Below, in pieces: positions 23,905-36,800 of a DNA stretch of 64,000 bases. The notes under the pieces are model-generated. The model saw nothing but the letters and a program-made list of their open reading frames with translations. It did not search any database and was not told the DNA's origin. The DNA comes from Eucalyptus grandis (taxonomy: Eukaryota; Streptophyta; Magnoliopsida; Myrtales; Myrtaceae). Each line of letters opens with the position of its first letter. The stretch's first letter is position 1. Both the position numbers and the translations under genes were made by a program. Location: positions 47,970,112-48,034,111 of the forward strand of contig NC_052613.1 in the NCBI RefSeq assembly GCF_016545825.1, in the 5' to 3' direction.

Positions 23905-24275
23905 TGTTGTTACTGATCAAAATAGTAAACAAGAAAATAGAAAACCAGAAGCTATATTTTCATATAAGGAAGAGAAGCGCAGAGAAACAGAACACAAACT
24001 TACATACGTCTGTTCTAAAGGAAACTGTCAAGTACAGGACAACTTAAACAAAGCAAAAACTGCTCACATACGTGCAACACATAACTGCACATAAACGTGC
24101 TATTAACTCCTAAAAAATAGCAAAAACACTAAATAAATAACTAAATTGAACTTGGCTGTTTTTTAATGAAAAAAAGCAGAGTAAAACAGAGCATAAAACA
24201 GAACATAAAACAGCAGAAAACAGAGTAAAAAAAAACCAAAACAGAAAACAGCAACTGAGACATTATAATCCAACA
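23905..24275 (-). repeat. Copia 5' LTR
   Basis: 371 bp, bounded by TG and CA, followed by the GTTTC target duplication at 24276-24280. The adjoining primer site lies at about 23885-23903. Confidence 0.95.
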
Positions 24276-24748
24276 GTTTCTGCTTCTCATTTTGGCTTTC
24301 CTTGGGTGGGATAATACACAATCGGCATACATGTTTTCTTTCTATGCTAAGTTATCGTTTTGCATTTGTGCAACCTCACGAATACTTCCACAGAACCTTT
24401 AGAACGGAGATCTTATGACAATTGAACTGACTTTTCATCTCAGGAAGATGAATATATAGCACTCTTTTTTGCCAATAAAATGCTCAAGTAGTTGACAAGC
24501 CTCATTATGAATAGCACACATAAGTTACCCCGCTGTATATTTTGAACTTGATCTGCCATTCACGTTGGGGTAGTTTGTGCATCAATTTTAGATCAGATAG
24601 GATTCTGGTGAAAGTACAGGCTGTGCTATTCTCCCTTTTATTATTCTCTATTGGTCCGAGTATGTAAAGTTGATGTATGAACTCTATGGAGGCTATATTA
24701 GCATCCTTTCCCTCAGTTGACCAATCTGCTTTTTCAACTTTGATGCAG
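24276..24748 (+). other. Intron or upstream sequence of kinase copy 2
   Basis: From about 24360 it matches 1-345 before the mini-exon of copy 1 and ends in a polypyrimidine tract and AG (24747-24748). No ectodomain exon is visible. The Copia element interrupts this sequence on its left. Confidence 0.6.
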
Positions 24749-26410
24749 GAAAAGGGAGTTTGCGGTGGAAGATAGGACTAGGTGACTTCCTTTTTCTTAG
24801 TTTCTTGTCTGCTATCACATTGCCTTCGCTAACCTGAACAAATCAAAATATAACTAGGACAATCTGTTCCCTGCTTGACATCATAAACAACAAAAACAGG
24901 ATCACCTTATTGCAGAAGTATCCTTTCTGGTTTTTACTGCAAACCAACCAAACAATGCTGATCAAATCAAAGTTGGCTGTAGTAAAATCTTCTTACTTCG
25001 TCTTAAGATCTCAACTCTCTGTCCATGCTTCCAGCCAACATAATCCATGTGTCCTAGGAAACGACATTAAAGTTAAAAGCATTTTCCTACATACGACACT
25101 GGTTAATTATCTCCTGGTGCATCAGGTATTGGAATTGGAAGCTTGGCCATCATCCTGTTGTCCTATATGATCTACTTGAAGAAGAATAATTCTTCTTTGA
25201 AGTCCCGTTTGAGAAACAGCACCTCACATCCTCAGTCCAATTCAGACATGGAAGAGTGCAATGTCTCCTTTGAAGTCCCCATTTTCAACAGTGCCGAACT
25301 TGAAGAAGCCACAAACAACTTCGCTGCTTCCAATGAACTAGGAGACGGAGGTTTTGGAACTGTTTACTACGGTGAGAAAATGTTCCTTCCCTATTCCTCC
25401 AAGGGATCTTCAACTGAAAGACATTTTCTACAATGTTCTTGACAGGAGAAATTCGAGATGGGCGTGAAGTAGCAGTGAAGCGCCTATACGAGCGTAACTA
25501 TCGGAGGGTAAAGCAGTTCATGAATGAGGTAGAGATCCTAACCCGTTTGCAACACAAAAACCTTGTGTCTCTGTACGGTTGCACTTCTCGCCACAGCCGC
25601 GAGCTTCTACTTGTCTATGAGTACATCTCGAATGGCACTGTTGCCGATCATATCCATGGCCAGCGAGCAAACTCTTCTACTGCATTGACTTGGCAAATTC
25701 GTATGGGCATAGCCATAGAGACTGCTACTGCATTGGCTTACCTCCACGCTTCTGACATTGTCCACCGTGACGTGAAAACAAATAACATCCTTCTCGACAA
25801 GAATTTTGGGGTTAAAGTTGCGGATTTTGGGCTTTCGAGGCTATTCCCCAACGATGTCTCTCATATCTCAACAGCTCCTCAAGGGACTCCAGGTTATGTG
25901 GACCCCGAGTACAATCGGTGCTACCAGCTCACGGAGAAGAGTGATGTCTATAGCTTTGGAGTTGTTCTGATCGAGCTTGTATCATCCAAGCCAGCTGTGG
26001 ACATAAGCAGAGAAAGGGACGAGATTAATTTGGCCGACTTCGCTATTAACAAGATTCAAAAATGCGCGTTTGGTGAATTGATTGACCCAAATCTAGGATT
26101 TGAGTCAGATAGCGAGATCAATAGGATGACGACTTCGGTGGCTGAGTTAGCTTTCCTGTGCTTGCAACAGGATAAGGAAATGAGACCTCCAATGGATGAG
26201 GTTTTGGAGGAACTGTACGCGATTGCATGCAATGAGAATGCCGCAGACGTATTTGCTTATGCGGATGAGGGTGAAGGTGTCGTTGCTCCATCTCCTTCGC
26301 ATTACGACGATTCCCAGCTACTGAAGAACATGCAGTTGACCCATTCTCCAGTTTCTGTGACTCAAAAGTGGGGTAGCAGCGGCAGTTCTGCTCCTGGTGT
26401 TGATGGTTAG
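24749..26410 (+). CDS. LRK10L-1-type receptor-like kinase, TM and kinase exons intact (copy 2)
   Basis: The exons are 24749-24781, 25126-25371 and 25446-26410. The mini-exon encodes a juxtamembrane stretch (KGSLRWKIGL). The next exon gives a helix (IGIGSLAIILLSYMIYL) and the kinase start with GDGGFGTVYYG; the intron falls right after this glycine loop, as in known LRK10L-1 genes. The last exon has VAVKRL (catalytic Lys), HRDVKTNNILLD (RD-type loop), DFGLSR and GTPGYVDPEY, and ends in a Ser-rich tail at a TAG. All kinase motifs are intact and phases agree across the introns. The signal peptide and ectodomain exon were not found between the Copia element and 24749; the nearest upstream ectodomain exon is gene B (17087-17879), about 6.9 kb away and phase-compatible. 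The N-terminus is therefore unresolved. Confidence 0.82.
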
Positions 26411-27408
26411 ATTATCATACTTTGCACACACGTGTATGCAACTTCAAGTGAGCAGTCATATATGTTGAGATATTACTGATTTGAGTGCTGAAGGTATGGA
26501 CATGGTAATAAAGCATTACTGTCAATCTGGCTTGCGCATTATATTGAACCATATATACGTTATTGAGTTTATCTGTTGTTTCGTCCCCCATAAAAAGTAT
26601 CCAACACGACACATGAATATATTGGTTGGCTGAAAAAGAGAACGGCCTGTAAACATGAGTAGATTCAACACATAGACGACTATTATAGGGAAGTCTTCAG
26701 AGACCATCTTTCTCTGTGGTTGGTCGTGACTTATACTGAACTTCTGTGATACAATCATTCAAGCTTATGACCATGGCGACCTGACATGTGACGACATGTA
26801 TATCAAGTCTCTTCGCTAAAGTGAGCATGGGGTGAAAAAGGGAAATATGGGGATAACTGTTATGGTTGATGTTCAATTCAAAGTTCTATCCACTCGAATT
26901 ATTCCGTCCACACTCTTTTTCCTTTCCGCAAGACATCCACACTCTGTTTCCTTTCTGTAAGACCAGGAGATTGCATACTTCAGATTGCAAACCCAAGTTT
27001 GTCTATGGTTCAATTCGATGTTGTATAAAGGAAAATTATTCTGATAAAGACGTTCCTTAGTAATATTACTGTGATTCTCAAAGTCATGCTCGGTTGCAAT
27101 ACCAAATCAAATACAGATAGTGGTAATCAAAATAAAGATAATAACGAATAGAGGGTTCAATAGTAGGTAGAATTTAATGGTCTTTCCATGACCGCCTTTA
27201 ATTGACATAGATTGGAGAAATAATTTTTAGAGAGGAAATATGTACGGTGACATGAAAGTTGACTTATCTGTCAACTCCTTTCATTGGGTTGAATCCATTA
27301 ACTGAAGGGAACCATTTTGTTACCTCTAGTTAATCGATAATCTCAATTTTAACTTGACCAAATGATTTTGGTATTTTCAAATGAATTAGGTACCTAGAAA
27401 AGAGAATA
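26411..27408. other. Downstream flank of kinase copy 2
   Basis: Colinear with 2806-3720. No gene. It ends with GAATA (27404-27408), the left target duplication of the LTR that follows. Confidence 0.7.
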
Positions 27409-30400
27409 TGTGACATCCTGATTTTTGATCTTGTACCGATTATATGAAATGGACTTTTAATTGACGCGCCTATAGTCTTTTTCTCTGAGTCGGCTACTCA
27501 TGACATAACTAATACATCTGGTAAAGCCGTTAAGGAATATAAACATGACAAACTTGAGAATTCGATCAGAAATTGACTGCTCAATCGTGCTAATCCACAA
27601 GAATCAATACGGCACCGTTAAAATCGATTAGAGACCGGAGATAGGTCGATTTGACAGAAGCACGTAATTAAATTGGAGATCATTCTACCTAATTGCAAAA
27701 TTCATGTTGAATGGCACTAAACCGACTTTTCTATCAATTATGTACTCGGTGCCCATAATTGAAATCTTGAGATTTTCATAACAACTGAGAGTCGCCGATA
27801 AGTCAAAGATGTATAACGTGGATCGAAAATAATCGACCATGGGTCAAACGCTCTAAAAATTCATAAAAGCTACCCGGTAGGTTAGGTCACGCTAAAATTG
27901 CATCCGATTGAAATTAACCATGAAATTGAACTCGGTTTCAAGAATCGAAAGTTCTAGAATGTCACAATTTATTTAGGGACATCGACTCATCCTTTAAATT
28001 TTTTTTGGCAAGCCCGGCATTTTTGGTGAAAAATCAAAATTTGGCAAATTAAATTCAAGAAATTCGGTTGGCCATTTTCAAGTGGATTTTTGGCCTTCAA
28101 AAGGGATTAGTTTGTGAAGACAAGTGTGGAAATTGGCATAGGCTTCCTCCTTAACAAATTTGGACATCAAATTGGAGAGATTTGTGAAGAACTTGAGTGA
28201 ATGGATACAAAATTCGTAGGCTTGAGGGGCAGCTGCATTTTGGTCCTCAATTTAGCTCTAGTTGGTGAAGATGTATGAGCAATTGGCCTTGGGTGACCAA
28301 TTGATATTGTTGGCTCCAACTTGGCTGAAAATAAGGGGGAAAAGCACTCAAGTGCTTTAGATATTTAGCCTTGACTTCCTCTCCTCCTTGTCCACTCTCT
28401 CCCTCATCCCTTCTTCTCTTTCCCCTCCCTTGCGTGCGATCAGCCCCACTCAGCCGAACCTTCCCTCCTCTCTTCTTCTTCGCGTGACTTTCCCTCTCCA
28501 TTTCTCCTCTGCATCAGCCTAGCCTAGCGACAACAACCGCAAGCTCCATTCTCCTTCACTCGCTGCCACACGTCCCGCGCCAACTCACCATTCGCTTCAT
28601 CCCACTCCAGTAACGAATAGCCCCACATTTTTTCTTTCTTTCCCTCCTCACTCGCCAGCTCACCCCTACCGTCAGGGCCAACCCATCTTTAGCCCATTAC
28701 CGTCAACGACTCCACTTGCCAACCTCACGCTCCAGCAGCGTCCTCAATCGTCCATCACACCTCACGATCAGTAGCCGCAGCTCGCCATCAACCACAGCCA
28801 CCCGTCAACCGTGGCCTCCACCAGCAACAACCGTGAGGCTTCTTGGCTATTTTTCAACCCTTTCTCGGCCTCCCTTGGTGTCGCCATAGACCCAAGTTGT
28901 GGTTGCTATTGCGCCGCAGTCGCCGTGAACCGGTTTTTGCGCTAAACTAGTGAGTTTATCTCCTAATCCCTAATTAGGATGCTAATTACACTTATATGTG
29001 GATTAGTGGGATAATTAGTGACTTAGTTAATTTAATTAGGACTAATGAGATTAGTTCTTGTAACTAGATTGATTAAAATTATTTAGTTAGGTTAGTTAGT
29101 AGTTAGGTGGTTACTTACTTAGATTAGTTAGCTTGTTAGGTTATGTAGCAAGCTTAGTTAGGTTGATTTAATTAGTGCAATTAGGATGGTTAGGTTAGCT
29201 TATGTTAAATTAATTAGTGGTTTAATTTAATCATTTTCGCAATTTATTTAATTAAATGTAATTTATTTATTTATTTGTGTAAATTATACCGGGATAGCCG
29301 GTCGTCAAAATTTCGTGTTGATTGTTGTGGTGTAGTTGGTCTGTACAATTAATTGTTAATTTATGCAATTGCATACCGATTGATGATTTTTGATTTATTA
29401 TTTCAAAAATATGGAATTTTGGTATTCAATTAGAAAAATACCATGTGTCAGGATTTGACACAAAAAACATTTTAAGTATTATATCAAATCATGAAATTTT
29501 TAAATGGGAGAGTATCACACTTTGTAAATCGATTTGACTGTTTGTCTACGCATAATTATTTTACCGGGTGTTTTTAATATGAAGAAAATAGGCCAAATAC
29601 ATTATTTGAAATTGAGGCATTTGAGTGCAAAGCACGATGTCCTTGGCCGAGAGTGGATGTGTGTGTGATCGCTATCGGAACCCATCACAATGTATTTACG
29701 CCGGACGATGCTCTTTTGAGAATGCCCCATATCAATGGATGCCGGTCGCAATAGAAGCATTTTGCTGTGGGCTTGCAAGGCCTGTTAGGCCCGGTCCGAG
29801 TGTCAGCTGACGCCGCCGAAAATTTGAATTTCGGCCACCGTCGCGGTGAACCGGTTTCCGCATTAAACTGGTGAATTTATGCACTAAACCCTTCTTAGTA
29901 GGCTAATGACGTCTAAGGGGTGCTTAGTTTAATGTAATTAGGAAATAGGTGGTTAGTTAGATTAAATTAGAAATTTAATTATTTAATCAAGCATGTTAGG
30001 TGGTTAGCATGGTTTAGCTAAGGCCTAAATAAATTGAACTATTTATCTAGAAGGGTTCGGGAATTTTCCGAGTCCGTATTGGTTTTTAATTTAGTGATTT
30101 TGGCCTTGGTTAGTATTTTTAGAAATTAAATTGATTTATTTAATTAATTTTTGATTAATTAATTATTAATTATTTTTCCAGAAATTAGGCTAGCATAGCT
30201 GGTGACTGGAATTTCTTGCTGATTGCAATGGTGTGTTTAATTTCCGCAATTGAATGTTGTATTGTTGAGTTGAGTGCTGATTGGAAATTTGGTCAATAAT
30301 TCCAAAATTTGTGAATTTTGACATTTATCCAGAAAATCTCAGGTGTTGGGTTTTAAACACCGAAAATGATTATATATACTATATAAACTAGTAAGATTTT

Positions 30401-32206
30401 AAAAGAAGGTTATGAATTTCCTGGGTCCAGTCTAACCGTGTACCTACGCACGATTATTTTCATCAGGAGTTTTTAATACAAAGAAAATAGGCTAGGATCA
30501 CTGTTTTAACTAAGGCATTTGAGTGCAATGCATGGTGTCCTAGGCTAAGATTGAGTGGTCGTGTGTTGGTTAAGAGAATCCATCCCTGAATTGTGTCAGA
30601 TGGACATTACCCTAGATGGGATACCCATTTATTGGGATTTGGGTTGCAGTAAAGGTTGGACCTATACTCCTTCGAGGAAAGTTGTTTTTGAGAAACGTAA
30701 CTGTACTCAATGGGGTGAGACGATACCTGACAATGCTAGTAGACCGCCGAATTTCTAGTAGGCTGTACCCTAGAGTGGGCGAAATTATCAATTGGAACGC
30801 ATGTAGAGTGGAATAGATGCGCTGGATTATGGGACAAAATTGTGTAACATGATATGAGACGTGTCATAACGATTTAGCTCTATAATCAGGACCCATGTAC
30901 TAATTTGAGAATTGAGTGTGGCGTTCCAATTGTTGGAGCTTGTTTGCTACTCATGTCTTTATGATCGTATGTGATATAAATTGTATTGACCTGCAGGGTG
31001 GATCTGAGACAAGGTAAGTCTTTGTGGTTGTATAATTGTGTGGTTAAAACGCTTTTTGGCGTATTTCCCTCCTAATCAGGGTTTAAAGCATGGACTTGCC
31101 GAGACATTGTCTCATTGGTTATTGTATAACCATTTTCAGGTCCTTAGAAGGTGGTCGAGTGGAGGACCTAGAGCCGGGAGAAGGTAATCTGAAGTGTAGG
31201 TCAGTTAGGACCGCTTCTTTTTGAAAAGCCAGTATGTGTAGTCTTTTGGTCATAGACCTTGTACATGACTCTATGTGAATATAAAAACATGTTTGTTTGT
31301 TAATTTGTTGTTCTACTTTTCTATCCCGAGATGATTACTGTCAGGAGATTTATTTTCACTTCCACATGTGTAATAAAACGAAAAGGGTTGGCGACTCGTC
31401 CTGGAAAGTCGCAAAATATTATCGACTAGAGAGGGATGGGCACACGCTTGGGGTTTGGGGCGTGACATATGCTCCTTCGAGAATACCGTCTAGATGTAGA
31501 TGTTGCCATGCCCGACGAAGCGGGACGACGCCCGGTTATGCCGAATGACTACCAACTGTTGAGTTGGACATGGTCAATGGATCATAAGAACTGGGACACA
31601 TGTGAATGAGTGAAATAACCGCACCTAATTATGGGACAAAATTGTGTGACACGAAATGTGATGTGTCATAACGATTTGGTCTTATAATCGGGACCCATGT
31701 AAATATTCGATGATTGATATGCAGTGTTCCAATTGTTAAATATGTTTGCTATATGCATATGTATATGAGTTGTACTAATGTACAGGGAGGTGATAAGGCA
31801 AGGTAAGTCTTATATAATGTGTGTTTAGGCTGCCTCTAGGTGAATTCTCATCCTAATCAGGGTTTATGGTATAGACTCCCTAAGATTTTTATCTCATCCC
31901 GTCGTGGATTACCATTTTCAAGACCGTAGCGTGGGGGATCCAGAGCCCGAGGCTGAAGGGTCCAGAGTGTAGATGGCCTAGTGATTTCTTCTTGAGTCAG
32001 ACCTATATAAATAGGATGTGTTTATAAAGTGTGTTTTGTTTAAATTGATTGTCCTGCTTTTCTATCCCATATTTGTTGTTGTTTGGAAATTATTTAATTC
32101 GCTTCCACCCATGCAATAAAATGAATGAGTCGGGGACGCATTAGGAACGTTGCAATTTGATCAACCACTGAGGGATGTATGCACGGTCGAGGTTCGGGGT
32201 GTGACA
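27409..32206. mobile_element. Large composite solo LTR of a Ty3/Gypsy element
   Basis: It starts TGTGACATCC and ends GTGTGACA, the same ends as the LTRs at 55860-58875 and 59373-62555. The target duplication GAATA is perfect (27404-27408 and 32207-32211), and copy 1 (near 3716) shows the site uninterrupted. No gag or pol sequence lies inside, so it looks like a solo LTR. It is about 1.7 kb longer than its relatives because a second LTR 3' part (about 29757-31468, ending in CGTGACA) sits within it, so motifs such as 'gaggcatttgagtgcaa' occur twice (near 29613 and 30512). A C-rich stretch (28370-28870) is shared by the other LTRs. Confidence 0.85.
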
Positions 32207-32211
32207 GAATA

Positions 32212-33810
32212 CCCATCCTAATAGTTTCGACGCATATCATTAGTTCAAAATCCCACTAGCTACAACCTTCCCTTGCAATGTCACCGCTCTCAATCCTCAA
32301 CGAGACATCTTCAAAAATTTCCCGTATTCTCGTCTAGCGATTGTCGTCCTACCTGTGAGCCATTCGGATATACTGGAATAAAGGGTGCATTTGATTGGAC
32401 TTTTGAGGAAAGCCTTTAGAAAAATGCAAAAGATTTTAATTTAAAGGGATTTTTTAAAATGCGAATTGTATTTGTTAAATTGTAATATGAAACTCTATTG
32501 TTAAGGACATTTGAGCAAAATAGCTTTTGGAGAGGTTATATTTACAAAAGAATTTTGTAATTAAAAAAAAAGAATAAAAAAATTGACTAGTGAGGGCAAG
32601 TAGCCGCCGTTGATTGAAATCTATCGCCGGCGGCCGACCTATGAGGTTGCAAAACCTTAGGCAGCCCCCAAAAACCAACGGCGAGGATTGCCTGAGATTG
32701 GGCGACCCCTAGCAAGGATGCGACCAGGCGATCGCAACCTCCTTGCGTCCTTGCACAACCTAGCAACCCAAATTTGGGTATCGCCCAGCAAGGTTGTGCA
32801 ACCTTTGGTGACCTAGATTTGGGTCGTCGAAGGTGGGTCACGCAATTGGCAACCCAGATCTAGGTTGCCGAAATGACTAGGCGACCTTGGCGAGGGCCAC
32901 TTGGTCGCACAACCTCAAGTGGCCCTTCACGGAGGTCGTGTGACAAATCTGGGTTGCCGCGACCAATGGCGAGGGTCGCCCAATCGCCTGCCTTTTGCTA
33001 GCGACCACATGCAGCCATGCCAGTCTCGTTCAACGGAGAAGAAGAAGAAGATGAACAGTAGTAGGTCAGGGTTCAATGGAGGAGGAGAAGAAGAAGAAGA
33101 AGAAGATCATGAACAGTAGTAGATCAGCATGCTCAGAAGGCAAAAACTCAAGGCACCTCCTCAGCTGCCTTAGGCTTTCAGCCTTTGGAAGGCTAGCATT
33201 AGGGAATTGAGGTTAAATTTTTTTTATCAAACACACTTTATTTGGTCTAAAGGACTTTAGATGCTAAGGGGCTTTGGGAATGCCTCTCCCAAGCACACCC
33301 AATATCATGCGCAAGCTACGGATGACGCATATTGTAATATTTGCCTTGGGGGTTGAAATGTCATCAAAAAGTGAAAAGAAAAGGCATGCTCGGCACAAGG
33401 AGACCGAGAACTCATGCGAGGAAGGGAAGAAAAGAAAGGAAAAAGGGGAAAAGTAAAAGTGTTTTGTTCGTACACGCCATAGGACCTCTCCAAGCCGAAT
33501 CAATTACGTATCTCAATGTCCAATAAGTGATTGCGCCCTCTGTTCATTTATTCGGAGTAGTTTTTGAGTTCGTATATTAAAAGTTATGTGAAAATCAAAC
33601 CGTGAAGTCCGATTTTTGAGTTATGGAGTTTCGAGATTTCATGAAAATGATGAATAATGGCATTGTGGAGCCATGGGTTTGATGAGAGTCATTTTAAAGC
33701 AAGGTTTTGTTGGGGTGAGGTTTGTTTAGATTTGAGTAATCGCTTCGAATAAGTGACTTGTTAGCATGTAGGAGTCGTTTTGCTAGTCGTTTGGGCCGTT
33801 TTGTAGATTC
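32212..33810. mobile_element. Flank containing a possible hAT-like non-autonomous element (about 32387-33300)
   Basis: Near 32387 'gggtgcatttgattgg' and near 33300 the inverted 'ccaagcacaccc' resemble the degenerate ends of common plant non-autonomous hAT-like elements (GGGTG...TTTG). The interior is GC-rich and has a local direct repeat with (GAA)n and 'gaacagtagtag' at about 33040-33125. No 8-bp target duplication was recognised, so the class is uncertain. The rest of the stretch (33300-33810) has no feature I can support. Confidence 0.35.
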
Positions 33811-36800
33811 AATGGCTAGTGATAGGAGTCTTAAGCACAGGCAAAAAGGGATTCTCTATACATTTAGCGAGACTCTAGTCTGTTTATTACTCCACTGCTA
33901 CTGTATTACTATACTCTTCTTCTCTTTAGGCACGTTCTCTTAAGCATGTGATCAGCTAGTGGCATTGCTTGACAATATTAGCAAACATTACATAAATGCA
34001 TTTCGCACCAACTAAGCTCCGAGTGATGGTATCAGTTTGAAAACTTCAATTGACATAATCACCGGCTCAAGCATTGCCTTCTTACCACTGACACTAATGT
34101 AACTATTTAGAGAGTAGTTCTTACATCTTCTCAAGAGACTTACCAAATGGATATAGGAGCCCCTTAAAGGCTAATCAGCCTCTCATATGACTGAGCAATT
34201 CCTATTGCAACTCATGAACCTTTTATACAATCATTTGCTTTCTTTCCCTGCCCTTTATAATTATTCGTTTCATTTCACGACTTGTGTTTCCTTGCCTTTT
34301 TATGGAATCAATTGTGGTTAGACCCAATTTTATTTTATTTTTGTTCTTTTGTTCCTTGTCTTGCTTATTTGCTTAAATATGTGAGGGTCACCCTGTAATT
34401 GCTTGGAAAGAAATAGAGTCGTCAAAAAGTCTTTCAGTAAGGGGCAAGATAGGATGGAAGTTTCCCGATCGAAGGTTTTACTTTTTCATCAGCCTATCAT
34501 CATCAAGAGGGAAGTGACAGATGGCATTACGATTACCAACGACGGACCCAAAACTTAAAAATCTTCAGTTGGGTGTCCCTACCTTTATGTAATCAGAGTC
34601 TCTTCAAGTCTTCCGTGTCCTCTTTTCCAAGTCAACTAACGTGTCTATGGAATTGCCAATCAGAGTCTCTTCAAGTCTTCCGTGTCCTCTTTATGTAATC
34701 AGAGTCTCTTCAAGTCTTCAGTTGGGTGTCCCTACCTTTATCATTGTGCAGGAATTGCCAATAAGAAGGCCTTCTTCAAGTTCAAAGCTGCTGCATTGTA
34801 GAGCATCAATGGAAAACGGAAAATCTTCCTCTCTCGTTTGAAGCCTGGAAACCCCGTGTAAAGTGTCAGGATGGTCATGCGCAAGTGCTACTTAACATTG
34901 GGTTGCACATCTTGCTCAAAGCGAGGGCCATGATGCCCTCATTCGATGTTCCCAATGTTATATTGAGGTGAGGCAAAGGCAAGGATGTCGTGGCCCTCAC
35001 TTGTGGCTGGCTTCAAACAACTAGCGGGGAAATAAGAAAAAAAGAGAAAACCAAGAAAAAGAAAGTAAAGGAAAGGAAAAAAAATAACAAATTTTAAAAA
35101 ATTTAGAAAATTACAAAAATCATTCACATTTATGTCAACTATGTCACATAAAACAGTTGACATTGACTAGACCATCATTTTAGCCATTTTTCCACCGTAA
35201 TTGACCGTATGGACTTTATTAAAAAAAAATCGTTGTAAGGTTGAAGACTAAATTAATGAAATTGAAAATTTTAAGTTTGAATTAGCCATATACAAGGAAA
35301 TTTTGACAGTTATCCGCCAACAAAATTGACGAACGTGCCAAAGTCAATCATTTCAAGACACAAGGCGGACACTCTCAAGATTGAGCTGTGGAGGTTAAAT
35401 CAGCACCCTTTCTTATTGATGTGTTAAGTGGAACCAAAGGCTAAAAGTATCTATCATGTACTTGGTATGTCACGGCACCTAAAGTTTTCTTTTAGGTGTG
35501 ACTTAATTCGCACATTACGTTGCACTTGCTGTGGCTACATTTTAAATCTTGTTTTCTTTGCTTTTGTCTGTTGCTCTCTTTTTTTTTTAGGTCAGTATAT
35601 GTTGTTCTATTTAAGACGTTAACTATTTTCCCAATGAAAGCTCTTAGTATGCACTGGTTGGTCAGACGAAATAAGAATATTGCCTGATAATGTTCATCAT
35701 ATGAGGAAAAGAATCTAAACTTTGAGCAAGTATGGAAATTTAAAAGCTTGACGAATGACTGAAATGTAAACAAGAAGCATCCCAGTCAAATTGAGCTTCC
35801 ACGTCAGGAATTTATGAATTGAATAAACAAGTCCTGCTGTAGCATTTACATGTCATTGTTCTCCTTCCATACAGGCTTGTCAGTTCTCAATCTATCCATT
35901 TTTATCGAAGTCCACCATGACTTCTACAAAGTTTGACTAGTAGCTTTAAGCTCTAGTTTTTCTTCATCTTGGTTTCACCAGCATTGTCTACTTGCGTGCA
36001 AAACAAACAGTGGAGGCCTATCTATAAGTAAAAGGCTAAGTGCTACACAGTGACTCAAGTCCTATGAGAGCCACCTCTAAGGTCTTATACTATTGGTATA
36101 CATTGGTCAAGGACTAACAACAACTTCGTGGAAGCCATCTATATAACCTTGTACTATTAATATGTGTTGATCAAGGGCTAAGTGCTATGGTGATGCGATT
36201 CTCGTGAGAGCTACTTCGAGGGTTTTGTACTACTTAAGAGTTAAGTGTTACGTGATAATGTAAACTTCATTGAAGCCACCTTTAGGGATTTGAGATGTGG
36301 TATCGTACGAGTTTAGACAATGGAATGGACAATTGACACGTTTTTTTTTTAATAGATATTAATCAATAGACTTGACCATTGATATATGTATTTTAATTAT
36401 AGATTTAACTGAGTATTTTTTATTTATATAAAGTTTGTTGAAATGAAACAACTCATATATGATTTTATATATATATCGGTTACTTGATCTATTTAGCATT
36501 AAGATAGGGTTGCCCATCCCTTTCTTGCCCAATCTTTTCAAGCTCCTCAGTTAGCGGTGATGGTACAAGAAGGCTTTTGATAAAGACCGTGTCCTTTCAG
36601 TGAAAGGATGACCAAGTTATATCCTTATCATTGTAGAATTCGAGATGTAACATCTTTTGATCTTTTGATATTAGAGCAGCATCCCTCTAGTAGTAAGTGT
36701 ATGATTCCAAACAAACCATGCGAAAACTGGTAGGTTTGTAAAAGCCCAATTCCACGAGGGCAAGGAATAGTCGACGAGGCTAGGGGGTCTAGACAATGAG

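Larger units (their letters stand above)
19348..24275 (-). mobile_element. Ty1/Copia LTR retrotransposon, minus strand, defective
   Basis: Two LTRs (19348-19716 and 23905-24275) start TGTTGTTACTG and end AATCCAACA, and differ at only a few places. The target duplication GTTTC is perfect (19343-19347 and 24276-24280). Read on the minus strand, next to the right LTR is a primer site with 'tgatatcagagc', close to the initiator-tRNA-Met complement; next to the left LTR is a purine tract ('ccaaggaggagttt'). Order of domains is gag, protease, integrase, reverse transcriptase, RNase H, as in Copia. Several stops and frameshifts, and a 150-bp duplication in the reverse transcriptase, make it non-functional. 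LTR similarity suggests a fairly recent insertion. Confidence 0.95.
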
